Assembly: GCA_013398275.1 (NCBI GenBank) | Contig: VZSE01006253.1 | Span: forward strand, 124,001-188,000 | Direction: 5' to 3' | DNA: 64,000 nucleotides | Source of the DNA: Promerops cafer | Lineage: Eukaryota > Chordata > Aves > Passeriformes > Nectariniidae | Part shown: positions 62,841 through 64,000 of the stretch, piece by piece | Position numbering within the stretch: the first letter of the stretch is position 1 | How the letters are laid out: every line of letters begins with the position of its first letter | The notes under the pieces: generated by a model | What the model was told of the DNA's origin: nothing | The model's input: the letters and a program-made list of their open reading frames with translations, nothing else | Databases searched by the model: none | Translations under genes and position numbers: made by a program

Positions 62841-64000
62841 CTGGGAGGTGAGGGACAAGAGAGGGAAATTAGACTCCTACTGCTGAGTCTGTCTAAAAGC
62901 GAGAGGATCCATCTGGCTGCTTTACACCGAAAAACAAATTGTACTGTGGGGGCAAGGGGATGTTTACACTCATTCTGGTTTGTCCATGTGGTCCACACTA
63001 ATGCTAGTCAAGAGTCTGTCTATCTGAGATGCCCAGACAATCAGAGCTCATGTCTACAACCAGGGACCAGAGGCTGCAGCCCAGACCATCCCAATTGTCA
63101 TGATTCAGGTAAGAATAAATGTGATTTGTGAACACCTTTTAAGAAAGATAACAAGAAATATTCTAGACCAAGGGTGTATTTCCCAGCTTTTTCAAAATGT
63201 TTGCTGATAGCAGCAGTCTAGTCTCCTTTTGGGGCTTCACTGATGAACAAATACATCAGCTGAGAGCTTTTCCATCTCTGCCCTTTAAAAGGACAACACA
63301 GTGGGGATGTGACAGTAATAAAACACCAGTTTTATAAAGTGCGTCATCAAGGCAGAAACTATAAACTTCAAAATGCCAGCTGACCTGGGCAATACCAGCC
63401 CTAAGCAGAGCTGATTATGTTCAGTGTGTGCAATCAAATTCTGATTAATCACTGACTGCAATTCATCAGACATAACAACATTCACATGGAGGGGGACCCT
63501 GTCAGGGATTGAAGTCGCACTTCTATGTTTTTTGCCAGCACAGCGGCAACATCGAAATTTAAAAAAAAAAACAGAAAACAAACGTTTTAAACACATCAGT
63601 TCACTCTGCCAACTATCAAATGACAAATCTCTTTCTTCTTTTTCTCTCCTTGTGAGTTCATATGGCACAGTGCCATTAATAAAAGCTTTATTTAAGGTCA
63701 CAAAGAAATCCAGTGAGGCAGTGCATCTCTTAATGTTGGGGACTGGATATAGAAATCTGACTGCTTTTTTGCTTGAAAAGAGCATGGAACACGTAGGCTG
63801 GGAAAGCCGTGAGATGGCTAAGACAGTCCCTGAAGTGGAAGACTCCTAAGTTAGAGCTGCTGAACCAGCAAAATTTTCCTGGACGTCTGTAAAAAAACTT
63901 TGGCTGATCTTTTAAAAAGTTCCTTATATAATCCAAATGTCCTAAACAGATGTGTAGGCAAGGTTCAAGCTCCAGTTATGGGGTTCACATACTAACTGAA
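62841..64000 (-). other. FAT3: FAT3 intron, right end of window
   Basis: Sequence upstream of the EGF exon on the minus strand. The frames at 63285-63785 (minus) and 63532-63849 (plus) show no EGF, laminin-G or cadherin pattern and no fitting splice sites, so I treat the stretch as intron. An A-run lies near 63559-63571. Confidence 0.8.

Noticed and set aside
63285..63785. 166-codon minus-strand frame upstream of the FAT3 EGF exon
   Set aside because: No EGF, laminin-G or cadherin pattern and no fitting splice sites; treated as intron.

Overview
The window looks like avian nuclear DNA. The genes are split by introns, the background is AT-rich, and the dominant repeats are CR1 (chicken repeat 1) LINE copies, several with the bird-type ATTCTATG-like 3' tail. 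There is also a broken endogenous retrovirus of the type common in birds, probably ERV-L-like. Nothing prokaryotic is present. I cannot fix the species; a songbird or other neoavian is a guess from the retroviral sequence.

One protein-coding gene is recognisable: the 3' end of FAT3 (FAT atypical cadherin 3), on the minus strand at the right side. Four coding exons join in frame with consensus splice sites: 62840-62687 (EGF-like repeats), 61584-60929 (last calcium-binding EGF, transmembrane helix, proximal cytoplasmic tail), 58244-58131 (a 114-bp symmetric phase-1 exon) and 51471-50852 (distal tail and stop). Together they encode the last 513 residues. The rest of the gene lies beyond position 64000. 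Sequence to the left of the stop codon is probably a long 3' untranslated region whose end I cannot fix. A strong inverted repeat (core arms 14 bp, perfect) sits there at 46842-46903.

Positions 1 to about 45000 look like the intergenic region downstream of FAT3, with no gene I can support. From left to right it holds: a possible ancient CR1 end (about 311-545); a 5' fragment of a retrovirus with LTR, leader and broken gag (about 3440-5580); an (AATAG)12 microsatellite fused to the tail of a roughly 1-kb CR1 (10411-11490); small plus-strand CR1 ends near 12.4, 12.8 and 16.5 kb; a 1-kb CR1 (about 20200-21245); a CR1 reverse-transcriptase fragment (31480-31775); a long, very old amniote-type CR1 (about 33236-34790); an LTR-like fragment (about 39440-39800); and a younger CR1 end (42387-42575). 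Two more CR1 ends lie in the FAT3 intron at 59.4-60.1 kb. Several AT-rich, low-repeat stretches resemble conserved non-coding DNA but need alignment to prove it.

Most other open frames are short, lack family features and overlap repeats or the antisense strand of FAT3 exons, so they are not annotated. No convincing undescribed system was found. The best leads are the hairpin in the putative FAT3 3' UTR, the skippable tail exon, and the homeodomain/POU-like motif cluster at 40.7 kb.
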